From contig JAJNNQ010000016.1 in assembly GCA_027886175.1 (NCBI GenBank), forward strand, positions 2,459,501 to 2,523,500: a stretch of 64,000 nt of DNA, in the 5' to 3' direction. The notes beneath the pieces were generated by a model, which did not search any database, was not told the DNA's origin, and was given only the letters and a program-made list of their open reading frames with translations. The position numbers and the translations under genes were made by a program. Source of the DNA: Phylloscopus collybita. Lineage: Eukaryota; Chordata; Aves; Passeriformes; Phylloscopidae. Below, piece by piece: positions 23,201 through 35,600 of this stretch (position 1 is its first letter; each line of letters opens with the position of its first letter).

Positions 23201-26200
23201 CCCTGTTTCTGTTGAAGTGCTGATTGGAGACCAAGTCCAGTGGACTGATTTACCACATGAAGGATGGGTGGTTTGTCTCAACTTTTCTTTCTTCCCAGCC
23301 ATTTAACCCTGGGACTGGTGTCAAGTACCTCAAAACAGGGTTTGTAGAATTCTGATTGTAGAATTTCCAATAGTATTCCAATAGTTTACATCCTGGAGCT
23401 GCACATTGTGGCACCTTGTGTGGATTGGTTGCTGAGGGCTTCTTAATAAGATTATTCCACTGATTTTGCTGCTTAGCCTTCTTAAGGAAATACTACTTGT
23501 GTGTCGTGTTGTTAGTGCAGTTGCAGGAGACAGTTTGAGATCTAACAACTCAGTGCTCTTGAAATGAGATGGGATTGCTCTCCCTGTAATTTCCCCCAGT
23601 CCTTGCTCAGTGCTCCTGCTGCTTGTTTCTGTGAGCTTGTTGGGTCTTATTGCAAATTACCTTGGCCACTGCTAAGCAGTGCTCTCAGAGCATCAGGAAT
23701 GTCTGTCCAAAGTTGTTCCCAAATGGGCTGGGGTTGGGCAAGCTCTTCGGAGGGGATGTAGCCAGGAGAACTGACCAAAGGGATATTCCTTACCCCATAT
23801 GATGTCTGCTCAGCAGTAAAAGCTAAGAGAAAGGAGGAAGGGCATTTGTAATGACATTGGAGCAATAGCTCTGCATACTAAAGCCCTGATTAGTGGGAAG
23901 TGACTGGATTGCCTGCTGATGGGAAGCAGAGAATAAATCCTTTGTTTGTCTTTGCTTCTGTGTTTGGCCTCTACTTGTGCTTTAGTAAACTGCCTTTCTC
24001 TTGACCCCCAAGTCATTTTTGTGTCTTTTCTCCCCGCCCATTGTGCTGAGGATGGGACTGATAGAGCAGCTTGGTGGGCACCTGGTGTCCAGCTAAGGTC
24101 AACCCACCACAGTTCCTCTCTGGGGCCCCACTGTAGCCCCCTACTACTAAAGCCTGGCTGTGCAAACCTAACACAGACAGAAAGTCTTGGCAGACATGAG
24201 TGAAACGTGAGTGATATGCTACAACCATGGTTGTAGCCCACTCATCTTTCTTTCCTTATAATTTGCACAGCAAGACAACATTCTGTCAAGATGAAAAGCC
24301 AGATTGTAACACTGTGCTTAATTTCCCTCCTCTGCCCTGTTGAAGATAGATCTTCTGTCAGCCTGCAGGGAGGGCAGAAAGTGGCTCTGAATATTTACTT
24401 TACTAGGCTAAAGCTTTAGTATTTTCATCAAGCATGTGGGAAGGATGCTGTGACCTGGTTTGGAACTCGATTACAATGCACCAGTATTAAATAAGCTGTT
24501 GTGGCTGAATTTATGCATTTGATCTTGTGTATGATCTTTTATTGGATGAATCATCTGGCCTCAAGTGCAGTTGAGATGCAGAGAGGAGGGCTGTTGTTTG
24601 TTCTCAATAGCTTTTGTGGGTTTGGGGTTCCTCTGACCATAAGAATAGAAGGGAGGAACTGGTAAGAACAGGTGAGAGGGAAGGGGAAGCTGAGCCAACC
24701 CCTGTGAAAGTGCTGTAGGTGCTCAAAATCAGTGAGGTTTTTCTCTGTAGGAATTTGCAAGGTACAAATATTTCAAAACACTCCAAGGGCTACCACATGA
24801 AGGTGAATTCTTAAGCTTGCCTGGAGATATTTCCAGTTGGTGTGTTTGGTTACCCAGTTCAGTTAAATGGAGGATAACTGAGCTGGGGAAGGATATTTGA
24901 ATGTGATTTTGAAAGGCCTCTTTTAGAATAAGTGCTGTACTAAATAACTGTAGTGTTCCTGTATACAGGTGAGGAGCAGTGTTCTCAGGACAGAGCATGG
25001 CAGGTGTCCACTTGAGGAGTGCAGTTGTCAGCATTTTATCTGGGCTCCTGAGGAAGTCATCCTGAGTACTTCAGTAATGTCTGTGAGTTCTCACCACTAT
25101 TAAGTAGGTAGGACCTGAGTTTTAAACCTTCTTGGGTGAAGACTGCCTCCAGCAGCAGAGCATTTCAGCAGTGCTGAGACTCAGGCTTCGGTATTAAACT
25201 GGAGGGAAGAGCGTTGCATCTTCAGTGGTCTTATTTACCATTGCACCTCGTAGTCAGCGCTGAGATCTTGCCCTGCTTTCACCCTTCTTCCCTGTGCCCT
25301 GGGCTGGGTTGTGACACAGGTCAGCTGGGTTGGAGGGCAGGAAAAGGTCAGCTGGTTACAGTTACAGCACATGGAGTAACTGGATAGCAGTGAGCTCCCA
25401 CTGCAGCCACCCCAGCTGCAAGGGGTGAGCCCTGGGCTGTGCTGCTGGCCTGCTGGCTGGGGAATGTTCTGCTCAGTTCTCCCTGCAACCACAGAGCTCC
25501 TGTGAGCAGCCTGCTCAGCTTCTTGCTTCCTGAAGAGCAGAAATACTGTACCCAGCAACAACAGGACACTGTTGTTTCTTCAGGGTTTTCATGAGACTTC
25601 AGCTTGTGTTTCCAGGCTTCTTTCTGGCTGTGGGGCAGCACTTCTGTAGGAGGAAAAGTCCTGAGGAGAAAACCCATCGTGTTTGCTGCTGTGTGTTTAT
25701 CCTAGACTGCAGTTTTGCTTTGTAAATCAGTGTTAGTTGACATTGTGGTCATTTTTGTGTTCTGTAAAAACAGTAAAATGCATTTTTGAATCCGTGTAGC
25801 TGCAGCTAGTTTTGTTTAATCCATCTCCAGAGGAAACTTTTAAATATCATGTCTCCTGACCACATTCTGTGGTTTGCCTAAACTCTCCTGCATGACTTCA
25901 TCTGCTTTGTGTGTACATGACTGGTTTAGTCTGGGAGACTGAACTTAGGGAGGTGGTCAGAACACTTCCTAGGCACGGATTCTCTGGGAATATACGTGGT
26001 GGTGTGGGTGTTGTTAAAATCTAATGCTTAAGAACCTTTGAAATAACAGCTCAGGCAGCTTGGCTGCTTGTTTTGCAAAGCCCTTCAGAACAGTGCTTGT
26101 GCCTGGTGAATGGATGCAGTATTTTTCCCATTAGTTTCTGTGCCATTTTTAAATTTCAGGTATTCTTTGAGGATCTTTCCCTGTAGGTCTGGTTCTGTGG

Positions 26201-27934
26201 CCTACACCAGATGAATTATTTGTCCCTTGTGTGCAAGAATTGCTTAATCCCTCTGAGTGTGACTTGTTTCAATGGACTGATGCTCAATATTTAATAAGGT
26301 GTAAATTTTTTGCAAAGGCTTGTTTCTGGTGCTCCATGCCCTTGTGAAACTTAGGGCTCACCCAAGTGCTGAGCACAAAGCAAGAACAGGTCACAGCAGA
26401 AGTTGGGTGCTGGTGCAGTCTCTGGGCAGGGTACATGATCCTCACCTCATGAGCAATTCTGTTTTTTCTGACCTGTTGTCACCCCACTGTTGCCGAGTTG
26501 CTTGACTCGTGTGTGTTTTCCTGTTAATGTGATGGCTCTGCTTTTCTGCTTCATGTGCAAATCTCTGGTAAATTTACACCCCTGTGTTCTGAGGACCATC
26601 TGTTTTGTCAGCTGCTCCAGGAGGATGTTTGCTTGGTGCACCTTGGTCTAGTTCATACGGTGTCATCACTTCAGAAGCTTGGTTGTGTGCATTTTCTGAG
26701 TGGATTACTCAGAGTTGCCCTGCTTCACAGTAGCAGGCTGCTGCTGGGACCTCAGTGCTTCTCAAAAGGGGAGGAAAAATGAAATCTTAACATTCCCAAT
26801 GACACTAGCTTTCTTTAGCCTGATGTTTTTTTGAGGGTTTAATATCTTTGCAGTCGCTGTTTTTAATGCAACTATTTAGACCTTGTGTGGAAGCTTGACT
26901 AGGATGTTTGGTCTTGAAAGTCACTTGGAGGCCTTGGATGTGTGTTCAACATAAAAATAGCCAGCAATTTCATTGAGATGAGAGCCCAGAATATTTTAAT
27001 TGCATGTCTGCTTAAAATAAACTTTGTTTCCAGGTACACATTTCTTTTAGTTGAATGGAAAAAAGAGAAATGCTTCAAGCTGTACAAATTGACTTTCTAC
27101 CTCCTTTTTCTTCCCCTCATTTGGAAGTGGGAATGAATATCCTGTATGTAGTAAATCTGAGAATAGTACTGTGGACCCTGCTATAAACTTGCTTGTGAGA
27201 AATCAGATGTGGGCAAAGAGTGATACTCACACAAGAAGAATTAAATACTGATTTTTATGACAGCTTGTGTGATAAGAGTTGCCCAGAAAATGGAAGAGGA
27301 AAAATTGACCCTGTTTTCCTGCCTTTTTAAAGACCTGTATTGGCTGTACAGAGGCTGTTTCATGTTGGAGTAGCACATGTGGACTCTCATCTTCTTTTGT
27401 GATATGTGAGCTTGGAAATTAAGGAGAGGAACCTGTTGTACTCCATGCCCTGTATTAAAGGAATAGTGTAGCCTCCAGGGCAATCTTTTCCTGTTTATTT
27501 CACCTCCAGGCTGAAAAAGTGAGGAAACTGTCTTCACCTTGATGGGAATTCTCTCCTTCAGCTGTTCCTAAAGCATTTCCCAAGCTGTGGCCTAGCTGGG
27601 GATTGACCCTTGAGTGGCTGGTGCTGTTGATGGAGGCTGGAAGGTGTCCTTGGCTGTTTTATGACTAGGTAACCTCAGAAATAAGGCAGTAGGCAGTGAG
27701 GAAGCTGGAGGTGTAACTCTGTTCTGTTCTTCCTTGGCAGGCATCTCCGATGAGGACATCATCAATGTCACCCTCCCCACTGGTGTGCCCATACTCCTTG
27801 AACTCGATGAGAATTTGCACCCTCTGGGCCCTCACCAGTTTCTGGGGGATCAAGAAGCTATCCAAGCTGCCATCAAAAAAGTGGAAGATCAAGGGAAAGT
27901 AAAATCTGCCGAGAAGTCAAATCCCACTGTCTAA
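19617..27934 (+). CDS. BPGM: Bisphosphoglycerate mutase (BPGM), complete
   Basis: Cytosolic, mainly erythroid enzyme that makes 2,3-bisphosphoglycerate from 1,3-BPG (Rapoport-Luebering shunt); it also has weak mutase and phosphatase activity. Coding exons are 19,617-20,217 (601 bp) and 27,741-27,934 (194 bp), joined in phase 1 (GAA G + GC ATC) by GTAAGG and TTGGCAG splice sites, giving 264 residues. Human BPGM is 259; the extra residues form a divergent tail ending KSNPTV. Visible: phosphohistidine motif RHGEG with His11 and Gly14 (Ser in PGAM enzymes, so this is BPGM rather than PGAM1/2), the segment [16 protein letters not shown] with Glu89, and His188 in [14 protein letters not shown]. The frame is open for 96 codons upstream, but [13 protein letters not shown] matches the family N-terminus and AAAATGG is a good start context. 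Identification is secure. Confidence 0.97.
20525..20551. repeat. Poly-T tract in BPGM intron
   Basis: An almost uninterrupted run of T ending in CAGCTG. It looks like an acceptor polypyrimidine tract but no coding sequence follows, so it is recorded as a homopolymer. Confidence 0.8.
20826..21265 (-). mobile_element. CR1 LINE 3' fragment with end of ORF2
   Basis: About 440 bp of 5'-truncated CR1 in reverse orientation inside the BPGM intron. The minus strand of 20,908-21,117 still reads as the C-terminal tail of CR1 ORF2 ([17 protein letters not shown], then [13 protein letters not shown] and a LNNLI terminus) with its stop. The 3'-end block follows (GTGTTGGGAGGTACC, GTCCAGTCCCTGTG). Divergent, so an old copy. 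Confidence 0.9.
27741..27934 (+). CDS. BPGM: BPGM terminal coding exon (residues 201-264)
   Basis: Encodes [20 protein letters not shown], then [24 protein letters not shown] and DQGKVK, and ends with TAA at 27,932-27,934. Near-identical to the human C-terminal region until after DQGKVK, where the last ten residues diverge. Confidence 0.96.
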
Positions 27935-28184
27935 CACAGCTGTGTGTGGTAGTAAGTGATGATGTGTGTATGACTGCTAGGTTGTGCTGTGTGAATGTCT
28001 CAATTTCGAGCACTGAATAATTGGAAGGGACAATTGTTGAGTCTCAGGTTGGCAGTTTAACCCTCTGCCTTTTCAAAAACTGGAATTCAGATGGCAGCGT
28101 GGAAAAGGAAGAGATGGTTCAGGTCATGGAAAACTTGCAGGGCAGCCTGCCCCAGATCCAGCACTGAGGATGGCCCAGCAGAGA

Positions 28185-28190
28185 AATAAA
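28185..28190 (+). terminator. BPGM: Polyadenylation signal AATAAA, proximal BPGM
   Basis: First AATAAA after the BPGM stop, 250 bp downstream, followed by GT-rich sequence (TGTGTTACTGGTGTC) as expected of a cleavage region. Candidate end of a short 3' UTR. Confidence 0.55.
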
Positions 28191-28199
28191 GGGATGTGT

Positions 28200-31100
28200 T
28201 ACTGGTGTCTACCAACAATCAGTCCTAATCTGTAAAGGAGAAAAGCACCAGCTTACTGGACTAATTGAAGTCCAGGATGTTATAGGCACTGAAACTGTCA
28301 CTGATAAAATGGAACCAGGTAATTGTTATCAACTACAGTTCTTCTGTGTCACAATAAGCTGTGTCAATTTGTTCTTGATGGATTTCCTTCAGTCTTTCAG
28401 AACGCTTCCAGCTGGAAAACTCTCTGCCTTTGTTATTTTGAGTCTTCTGAGGCCAGTTCATGGTCCAGAGAATTTTGTAGGGATGTTCTGACTACTGGAG
28501 TTATCACAGTTGTATTTTGTTACACTGTGTTCAGCTTTTAAGGAATCCAGATGGAATCCCTTTCCCTCCACCATCTTTGCAAAGCCTAGCATCACTCAAT
28601 TTTGCTGGCTTGCAGTAATAGGATTTAAGTCAGACTTTAGTCCACAAAAGAAGCACAAAGGTTTTCTGCTCAGTGTTGAAATTATCATGTAGCTCCTAGT
28701 GAGGGGCCTGAATACCTTTGAAACACTTTGATAACATGTACTGGAGGTTTGACCACCCTTTAGTCAAGCTGATAAATGATTCCTGCTCACCTCAGCCAAA
28801 GTGACATAGGAAAAACCCCTCTAGGCTTTCCTGAGTTGCAAAGGTATCTTGATGTGTTCCACAGTGACATTACTGTGGCATTACCTGTATCAAATTCTCT
28901 GAAGGGCTGGAAGAGATGCATGGAGCATGTTGGGAGTGTTGCTGGGTGCAGCTCCTTCAGCCATCCTGCTGCTGAGGGATGATATTCTGCCATGCCTGGA
29001 AGTGTTCTCCTGTAAACCTCTCCTGACAATCACAGCTTGATTCCTGCTGAGTGTGGCCTTGCTGTTGTTTGGCACTGGATTGGACCAGCTCACCCTGTGG
29101 CTGGATGCAGTGCAGCAGCTGTGGCAGCCTGGTGTTCTCTTTATCTACACAAGCATAAAGTAATTCCACTTTTGAAAACATGCTCTTAATTTTTACCTGC
29201 TAATATGAAACTGTTAGAAAGTTTATATCTGACCCACTGTCTCAACAGCTGAGCATCTGATTCTGACCTTGGATCTCAACATCTTGTGTGTGTGCAGCTT
29301 GAGCTGGATGTGTTCTCAGCATGGCCCAGCTACTAATCTCAGTGTTGATGAGAATTGCCCTGATATGATGATAAAGTTTTAAAATCCTAGAAGAGCTGCT
29401 GCTTTGCAGTGAGCAGCTCTGTAGCTTGCTTTCTAAGTGTGAGAGGATGATTTTTTTCTTTTGAGGAGAGAGCAGTGTGACAGTGTGGTGTGCCTCTGAC
29501 AGTCTTGCTGACATGTGGAGCAAGACTTTGCAGGTCTGATGCCAGCTCACATTAGAGTAGCACATTCTCCATAAAAGACTTCTTGCTAGAAGGTAGTTTT
29601 TCATGCATGAATGGTGCTTGGGCTTCTCTTTGGTTTTGTTTTTGTAGCCCTTGCAGTAGGAACAAAATTACATGTTTCTTTTAAACATAAAGCTGGTAGG
29701 TTACCTCTTTCTTTGTAAAAGAGAGGTGTTTCAGTGTTTTTTGGTTGTTTTGGTTTTTATTTCCTCCGAAATGATAGCAGCTTCTCTGCTACTTGATTTG
29801 ATACTGACTTAGTTTCTGGGGTTTTAGTTTTCTGTGCTTAGAGTATCTCTGAATCTTAGGTGATAGTTTACAAGTGAGTGTTCCAGCATTAGATTCCTGT
29901 TCAGCAAACGTTCACCTGTGAAAACCCTGAGAAGGGTCACTGGCACTCAAGTGAATAAATTCTTCCCCAAACATAGAATCTGTGAAGCTTAATACCAAGT
30001 AAATATCACTGTGCACTTGTAAACAAGGCCAGCAGAGCCACCTGGTGCCATTGGGAACTGTGTGCATCCAGGTGTGTGAGTACACAGGCCATGTCCACAT
30101 CCCTTTGGCACCGTGGAATTGTAATGCAGAACTTCTTCAGGATGTGACAGCCAGCTGGAATACACTTGGAAATGAACCCTGAACTGGGAGATAGGCTCTC
30201 TCCTCCCCTTGTCTCAGAGAATCCATGATCCCTTCTGTGGGTGGAGAGGGGAATGGAAAGGTGGGTGAGGGAATTTAGGGAGCATTGATTGCAGCTGAAG
30301 GGTTGAAATTGGCTGAACTCATCCTTTGAGTCATGGACAGGAAGATGAGAGCCACCAGTGTGATGTTTTCAGGAGATGCTGTTCCTGCAGTACTGCTTGA
30401 GATGTCAGCAGTGACAGTGCTCTGGGAAGTTTGACTTTGTTTGCTTGGATTGTGGCTCCAAAGTGATGTCAGGATTTTATGTGCACATCTGGCAGCAATA
30501 ACACCTTGCAGAAATATCAGATGGAACCAACTGGGGATTTCACTGTGCTCCTTAAGATTATTTTAACGTTTTGCAGTTCTGAGTAACCTTTTAGTTAAAA
30601 TCCTCATTCATAAACCATATATATTGAGGAACAGAAACCAAGTTCCATCAACAGTGGTATAAGGATTCCTGATCTTCAGGCATAGCTACATCAGAGGGAG
30701 AAATGAGAATTCTTGCTTTAGAGATCAGTGGTTGGAAAGCATTTTTCTCCTGTGTTTGAAAACAAAGTCCTATAAGGTAAATGGTGTTTCTACAGTTAAC
30801 ATAATGGATGTGGTTGGATTGGTTTGTTTATGCATTTTTAACATGTGGTTCACTAGCAGTAATAGCTCTAGGTCTTCTTGAAAACCTTTGTAAATATGGT
30901 GGAGCTGGCAGGTTCTTTTTAACTCAATAAATTCACCTGAAACAATTTAATTTGGCTTCAGTCTTTTTTTTTCCCCTTCTACTCCTATCTCCTTTGTTTC
31001 CTTTTCAGGGCTGATAAGTAAATAAAACTGACCTTCGGGGTTCCAAAACTTCTCAGGCAGTTGTTGATCACACATCATGCAGTCAATTGGGTTAAAATAG

Positions 31101-32540
31101 TGCTGGAGCCAGCACCTCCTGGTGTTTTTCTAAATAAAGCAGCTGTGTTGGAGGGAATACATACCCCTTCAAAACTATGGGGGCATTTACTTAGGAACAA
31201 GGAACTTTAGTTCCAGAAGAGTGGATCTAAACAAATGCTTACTGATTCCCATGCTTGCTTTTCCTTTCAGCAAGAAGCATTACTTTTTGATGGTGTGTTT
31301 AGAGCTGTGGCTTCTGGAGACAAAGCCAAGCCTCTTCACTCTCCAAAGCACTTTGATGCCAAGCAGAGTTGGAACTCCAATGCCAAGCACATGGAGCCTG
31401 CTGAGGGCTGCCTCTTGTTGCTGACCTTCTCACAGAAAGCCTTGGATGCTGGGGTGATGGGAGGCAGGTGTAAAAATCCTAAAAAAAGTTGAACATTCAG
31501 GTAGAAGTGGGGAAGACAGCTGTGGGACTTAAAATACTGAAGAAGCAGACTTTTTAAAACTTGGTCTTGTGATTGCATGGGGAATGGAACAGACCTGTCT
31601 GAGCCATTTGTGTACTGATGTTTATCATTTTGCAGTTACTGCTGCCAACCAGTTCAAAATTGTATTGGTATTTTAAGCTGTATTCCCTCCCTTTCCCCTA
31701 TTCACTTTTTGAACTTTGCTTGAGTAACACCTCAGATTGTTCCAGAGCCACTGTTTCCTGTGTTGGGAAGAGACCATCTGAAGACCAGCTTGGTTTCAGT
31801 CTGCCATACTTCTGTGCCAAGGGCTTGGCTGTGAACCTGCTCTGCACAGCCTGTGGAGTGAGACTCTCTACCTAGTCACATTTTCAACATTTCAACTTTG
31901 CTTTTCTTCTTTCTTTTTTTTTTTTTATTCTTTTGGGTTTTTTTAATTTTAGCTTGTCTAGAGTGCTTATTCTCAAAGTTCACAACGAATGACACTGGCC
32001 TCAGCATCTCCTCAGCCTTAAAATCCTATGGGCAGGAGAGGAAGTTGACATGACAACTTGTGCTGCTCAGGGAAGCTCAGAGCTGTGCTGGGAACTGACT
32101 GATGATTCAAGTAGAGGGTGCAGAAGGATTTGGAAATCTCTCTTTACAGCTGTGCTGAATGGGTGTTGCTGCCTCTTCCTTGTGTTAATGATGGCCAGAG
32201 GATCTTGATGTGGATAAATATAAGAGGGAACTTCAGCTTGATGGCTGTGACTCCTCCTCCCCCTGCCTTACTCCTTGTTCCTCAGCAGCCAGGCCTTCTT
32301 GGGGCTATTCCAGCAGAATTTAGCAGCCAGGTTGTGTCCCCATGCTACAGAAAAAAAGGAGGAGCAGGAGAAGAGGCTCCCTGTTCTTGCTCTTCCCATT
32401 CTGCTGACAGAGCAGGGGAGGGCAGCAGATACCAGACTATGGCTGGTGCTGTGCTGTGCTGTCCCTCCCAGTGCAATGAAGTGGCCTGAAGGTGACTTCT
32501 GATGGCTCTTTTGGAAGGAGGGGCATTGACCCACAGCTCA
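28200..32540. other. Region downstream of BPGM, no gene recognised
   Basis: Mostly unique AT-rich sequence with short open frames only. Part of it could be long BPGM 3' UTR (see the distal AATAAA cluster). No RNA gene or CpG island was seen. Confidence 0.55.
30926..31138 (+). terminator. Cluster of distal AATAAA signals, possible long BPGM 3' UTR
   Basis: Three AATAAA hexamers at 30,926, 31,021 and 31,133 on the BPGM strand; the last is followed by CAGCTGTGTTGGAGGG. If used they would give a 3' UTR of about 3.2 kb. AATAAA is common by chance in AT-rich DNA. Confidence 0.25.
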
Positions 32541-32545
32541 GTTGG

Positions 32546-32604
32546 AGGTGGCAGTGTAGATGATCCTTGTGGGTCCCTTCCAGCTCAGATTGTTCTGTGC
32601 TTGT
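32546..32604 (+). mobile_element. CR1-type 3' tail, short fragment
   Basis: TAGATGATCCTTGTGGGTCC followed by CTTCCAGCTCAG and TGTTCTGTG matches the extreme 3' end of CR1 elements in forward orientation. The preceding CAGCTCAGTTGGA resembles a tRNA A box, as in the CR1-tailed tRNA-derived avian SINE. The intervening tRNA body is mostly absent, so SINE origin is uncertain. Confidence 0.65.
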
Positions 32605-35600
32605 TGCTGTGGTGCTGCAGTTGCTTTTAGCAGGCTTCAGAAAGCAGTTGTGGCCCTAATGGGACCCGTGGCACTACAAATGCTGTGTCTGCAAGCATTA
32701 GTGCCTCACTAACAGAGCCATGTTCTTCCTCAGGTCTCTCCCAGCTCCCCTTCAGCACAGCACGTGTTTCCTCACCTCCAGTCTGGTATTTGCATAGAAG
32801 TATTTGTATATATTAATTTGGGAAAAGAATTTCTCTTTCTCTCTCCCAGGAAAGCAGTGTGAACGGGCTGCTGGTGGCCTCAGAGGAGCCAGGCACTACT
32901 TTGCTGCCATCTTCCAGGTTGAGGAGCAAAGGAGCACCACTGAATATGCACATGGAGCACCCTGATGCTGCCAAAAGTGTTTTGTGGCAGTGCCTGTTTC
33001 TTTCAGTAAAAGCCATTTCTTTCCTCCTCGTTCCTGGTGATAATCTTGCAGAAGAGCTGGCAAGTAGGAATGTGCATTAATCCCAAACCTGGACTGAGGA
33101 TGCCTTGCTGAGTAATTAAGTACCCAGTGCATCCTGCTTTCCTGATTGACACTTGTCAGGCTCTCAGTAACCACTGTGATTAAAGCTGAGCTAGATCTGT
33201 AGGATCTGTGGTCCTTCAGCTGTTCCTGAACTGCAGGTTGTTTTTTTTTTTTTTTCAGAGTCTCAATGGAAGGCAGTGATACTGGCTGTGCTGGGAGTGA
33301 GAGAGCAGGCATAAAGATCCCTGAGTATCCCTAAAGGCAGAGCAATTGCACAAAATCCAGCTGTAGGAAAGCAAGTGGACAACAGGTGGAGCAAGTGCAT
33401 TGTGGTAAAGTATCCACAGGAAAACAGGATCAGTTTTACACTCCTGTGTGCACGTGGGGACAGCCAGGTGTGATCAGCCTCTCCTGAGAGGCAGCACATT
33501 TTATCTCTGCCAGAGCTGCCTTATGATTTAACAAGTGGTGTGAGGGTGAGTTGGTTCTGCTGTGGAAAAAATTTCAGTCATCATCTAGGGTTGCTTGTGC
33601 AGATCAGTCCTACTTCAGCCTCACAGCAGCAGCTCAATATCTTGGGTTATAGAACCAAAAATATGTATTCTATTTCATCTGTTGAAACCAAGACACTCCA
33701 CCAGACCAGTCAGTGCTGCATGAGAAAAGGTGCTCAGCAATGAGCAAATGCCAAATTAAAAAGAACAAGAATTGGAAAGTGCCTTGGATTTCAGGGATGT
33801 GATTTCAGATACTCCTGTACTATTTTTTTTCCAAGGGCTCTTGTATTCTCTCTCTGTGTCAGACTTTGTGGAAATTTTGTAAGTATTTTGCATGCTGCCA
33901 AATTGAGCTTTGAGAAAGACAGTTCAGTGTTTCCCTTCCACCTATCTTGTATGTGGGCTGATGTGAGTTATCCAAGTAGAGTGAGTCTGTAGGTGTAGCT
34001 GATAGAAAAAGACTCCTGCAAAGTAAATTCTCATTCTTGTTCTATGACCTTCCTCTACACATTACTGTGAAAAGGGCTTGTTAGTGATGCAAAGCTCATG
34101 CAAAGCTTTGTTTTTTGCACTTGGTGCAACTTCAACCCATATCTCTAAAGGAATTTTTTAAGTACATGAGCATGCACGTTTCAGTTTCATGAGATGATGT
34201 GGGAACTGATGTTTGGTTTTTGTTGGACAATAGCAAAACAGAATAAACATTCCCAGACCTCGTTTTCTCAGGTGAAAGCTTTAGGAGACCCTACAGAAAT
34301 GAAAAGTGCTTTGTTTCAATACTGGAAATCTCATATTCTGTGCTTTCCCTTCTGTGTGGCTGACTCAAGTGTTTTCCATGGCCAGAAATACCTCCTTTTA
34401 ACTAACACCAGTACTTTATATCCTATTGTCCTCTAGTTCCTTATTTAGCTTCTCTGCCCTTCCCTTCTGATACCTTAGAACTCAAATTTCACAGGAGCTT
34501 GGATTTTGGTCCTATTTCCTTAGCTTGGAAAGCATGAATCAGATTTGGTCAGAATCCACCAGAAATACTGACATCTTTGTTCAGAACAATGAAAAAAAAA
34601 AAAAAAAAATGAACACTGGCAAGTGCCAAAATGGTTTCCATAGAAAGCTGCTGTTCTGCACAATAAGGAAACAAATGCCAGCTGGCTGAAAACTCCCATG
34701 GTCCTTGGTGTTTGGTTGGGGTAAGAGTTATCACTTGGCTCTGGGTGGTGCCTTGGCTACTGTGTTTCTCACATCTTCTCAGGTTTGTGGTGTTTTTTGT
34801 GGCCCCACCCTAAACTTCTCCATCCAACCACAAAGAACCATCCAGGTGCTCCCACAGAGCCTCCTTCCATGCCACCTTCCTCCATGCTGTGTCCTGCCAG
34901 CTTCAGACTGCTTATCAGAGGAGCTTAGATGGGGGGAGACAGGGTCAAGTGTGGAATAGGTTTGAGAGGGAGATACATCTGAAAAAAAGCCTGAGAACTG
35001 CTGTGCTGAGGTATGGATTTCCAGCTGGATCACATTTTATATTTTACAGTCCTGTCTGCATTCCAACGATGCACAGGGGAAAATGAGGATTTTTTATATT
35101 TCAGCTGGAAAAAGCCACCCACGTGAGAGAACCACTGAGTGACCTGTTTTCCTGCTAATAATTTTTATCTGCTTGTTCTGTTCTCTCTGTTCCTCCAGTG
35201 AAGCTCTCTCCCACCACGAAGCCCAGCAGTTTTTCCACAGCTGACAGTGGTGGAACTCGTTGCATAGCAGGATCTGATGGGGGCAGTAGGAGGGCTCTGT
35301 GGCCTGGGGGCTCTTGGAGTAAATTTCTGCTATGCATGGGCTCAGCAGTGCTTCATGACAAATGACTTTTTACTGCTGTGGCTGGCCAAAGAGCAGTGTG
35401 TGCCTGTGCCACTGCTGGTGAGATCTGTGGTTGTTCATCACCTCATGGATCAGGTCTTTTGTTAATGATACCCCTCAGAAAAGCACCACACCTGACAGGC
35501 ACTGCTTGATATTAATTCCTTTGGTGTCCAAGGGTGGCGTGCCAGGAATAAAGAGGAACTGGGTTGAGTTAAGGAATGGAAAAATCGATTACAGGAATAT

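Larger units (their letters stand above)
20218..27740 (+). other. BPGM intron between the coding exons
   Basis: A 7.5-kb intron, GT-AG. It holds a long poly-T run (20,532-20,550) and a 440-bp CR1 fragment at 20.83-21.27 kb. The remainder is AT-rich with only short open frames and no recognised gene. Confidence 0.85.

Noticed and set aside
32525..32560. tRNA A-box-like sequence CAGCTCAGTTGGA before a CR1 tail
   Set aside because: No B box or tRNA body follows within the expected spacing, so neither a tRNA gene nor a confident tRNA-SINE call is justified.
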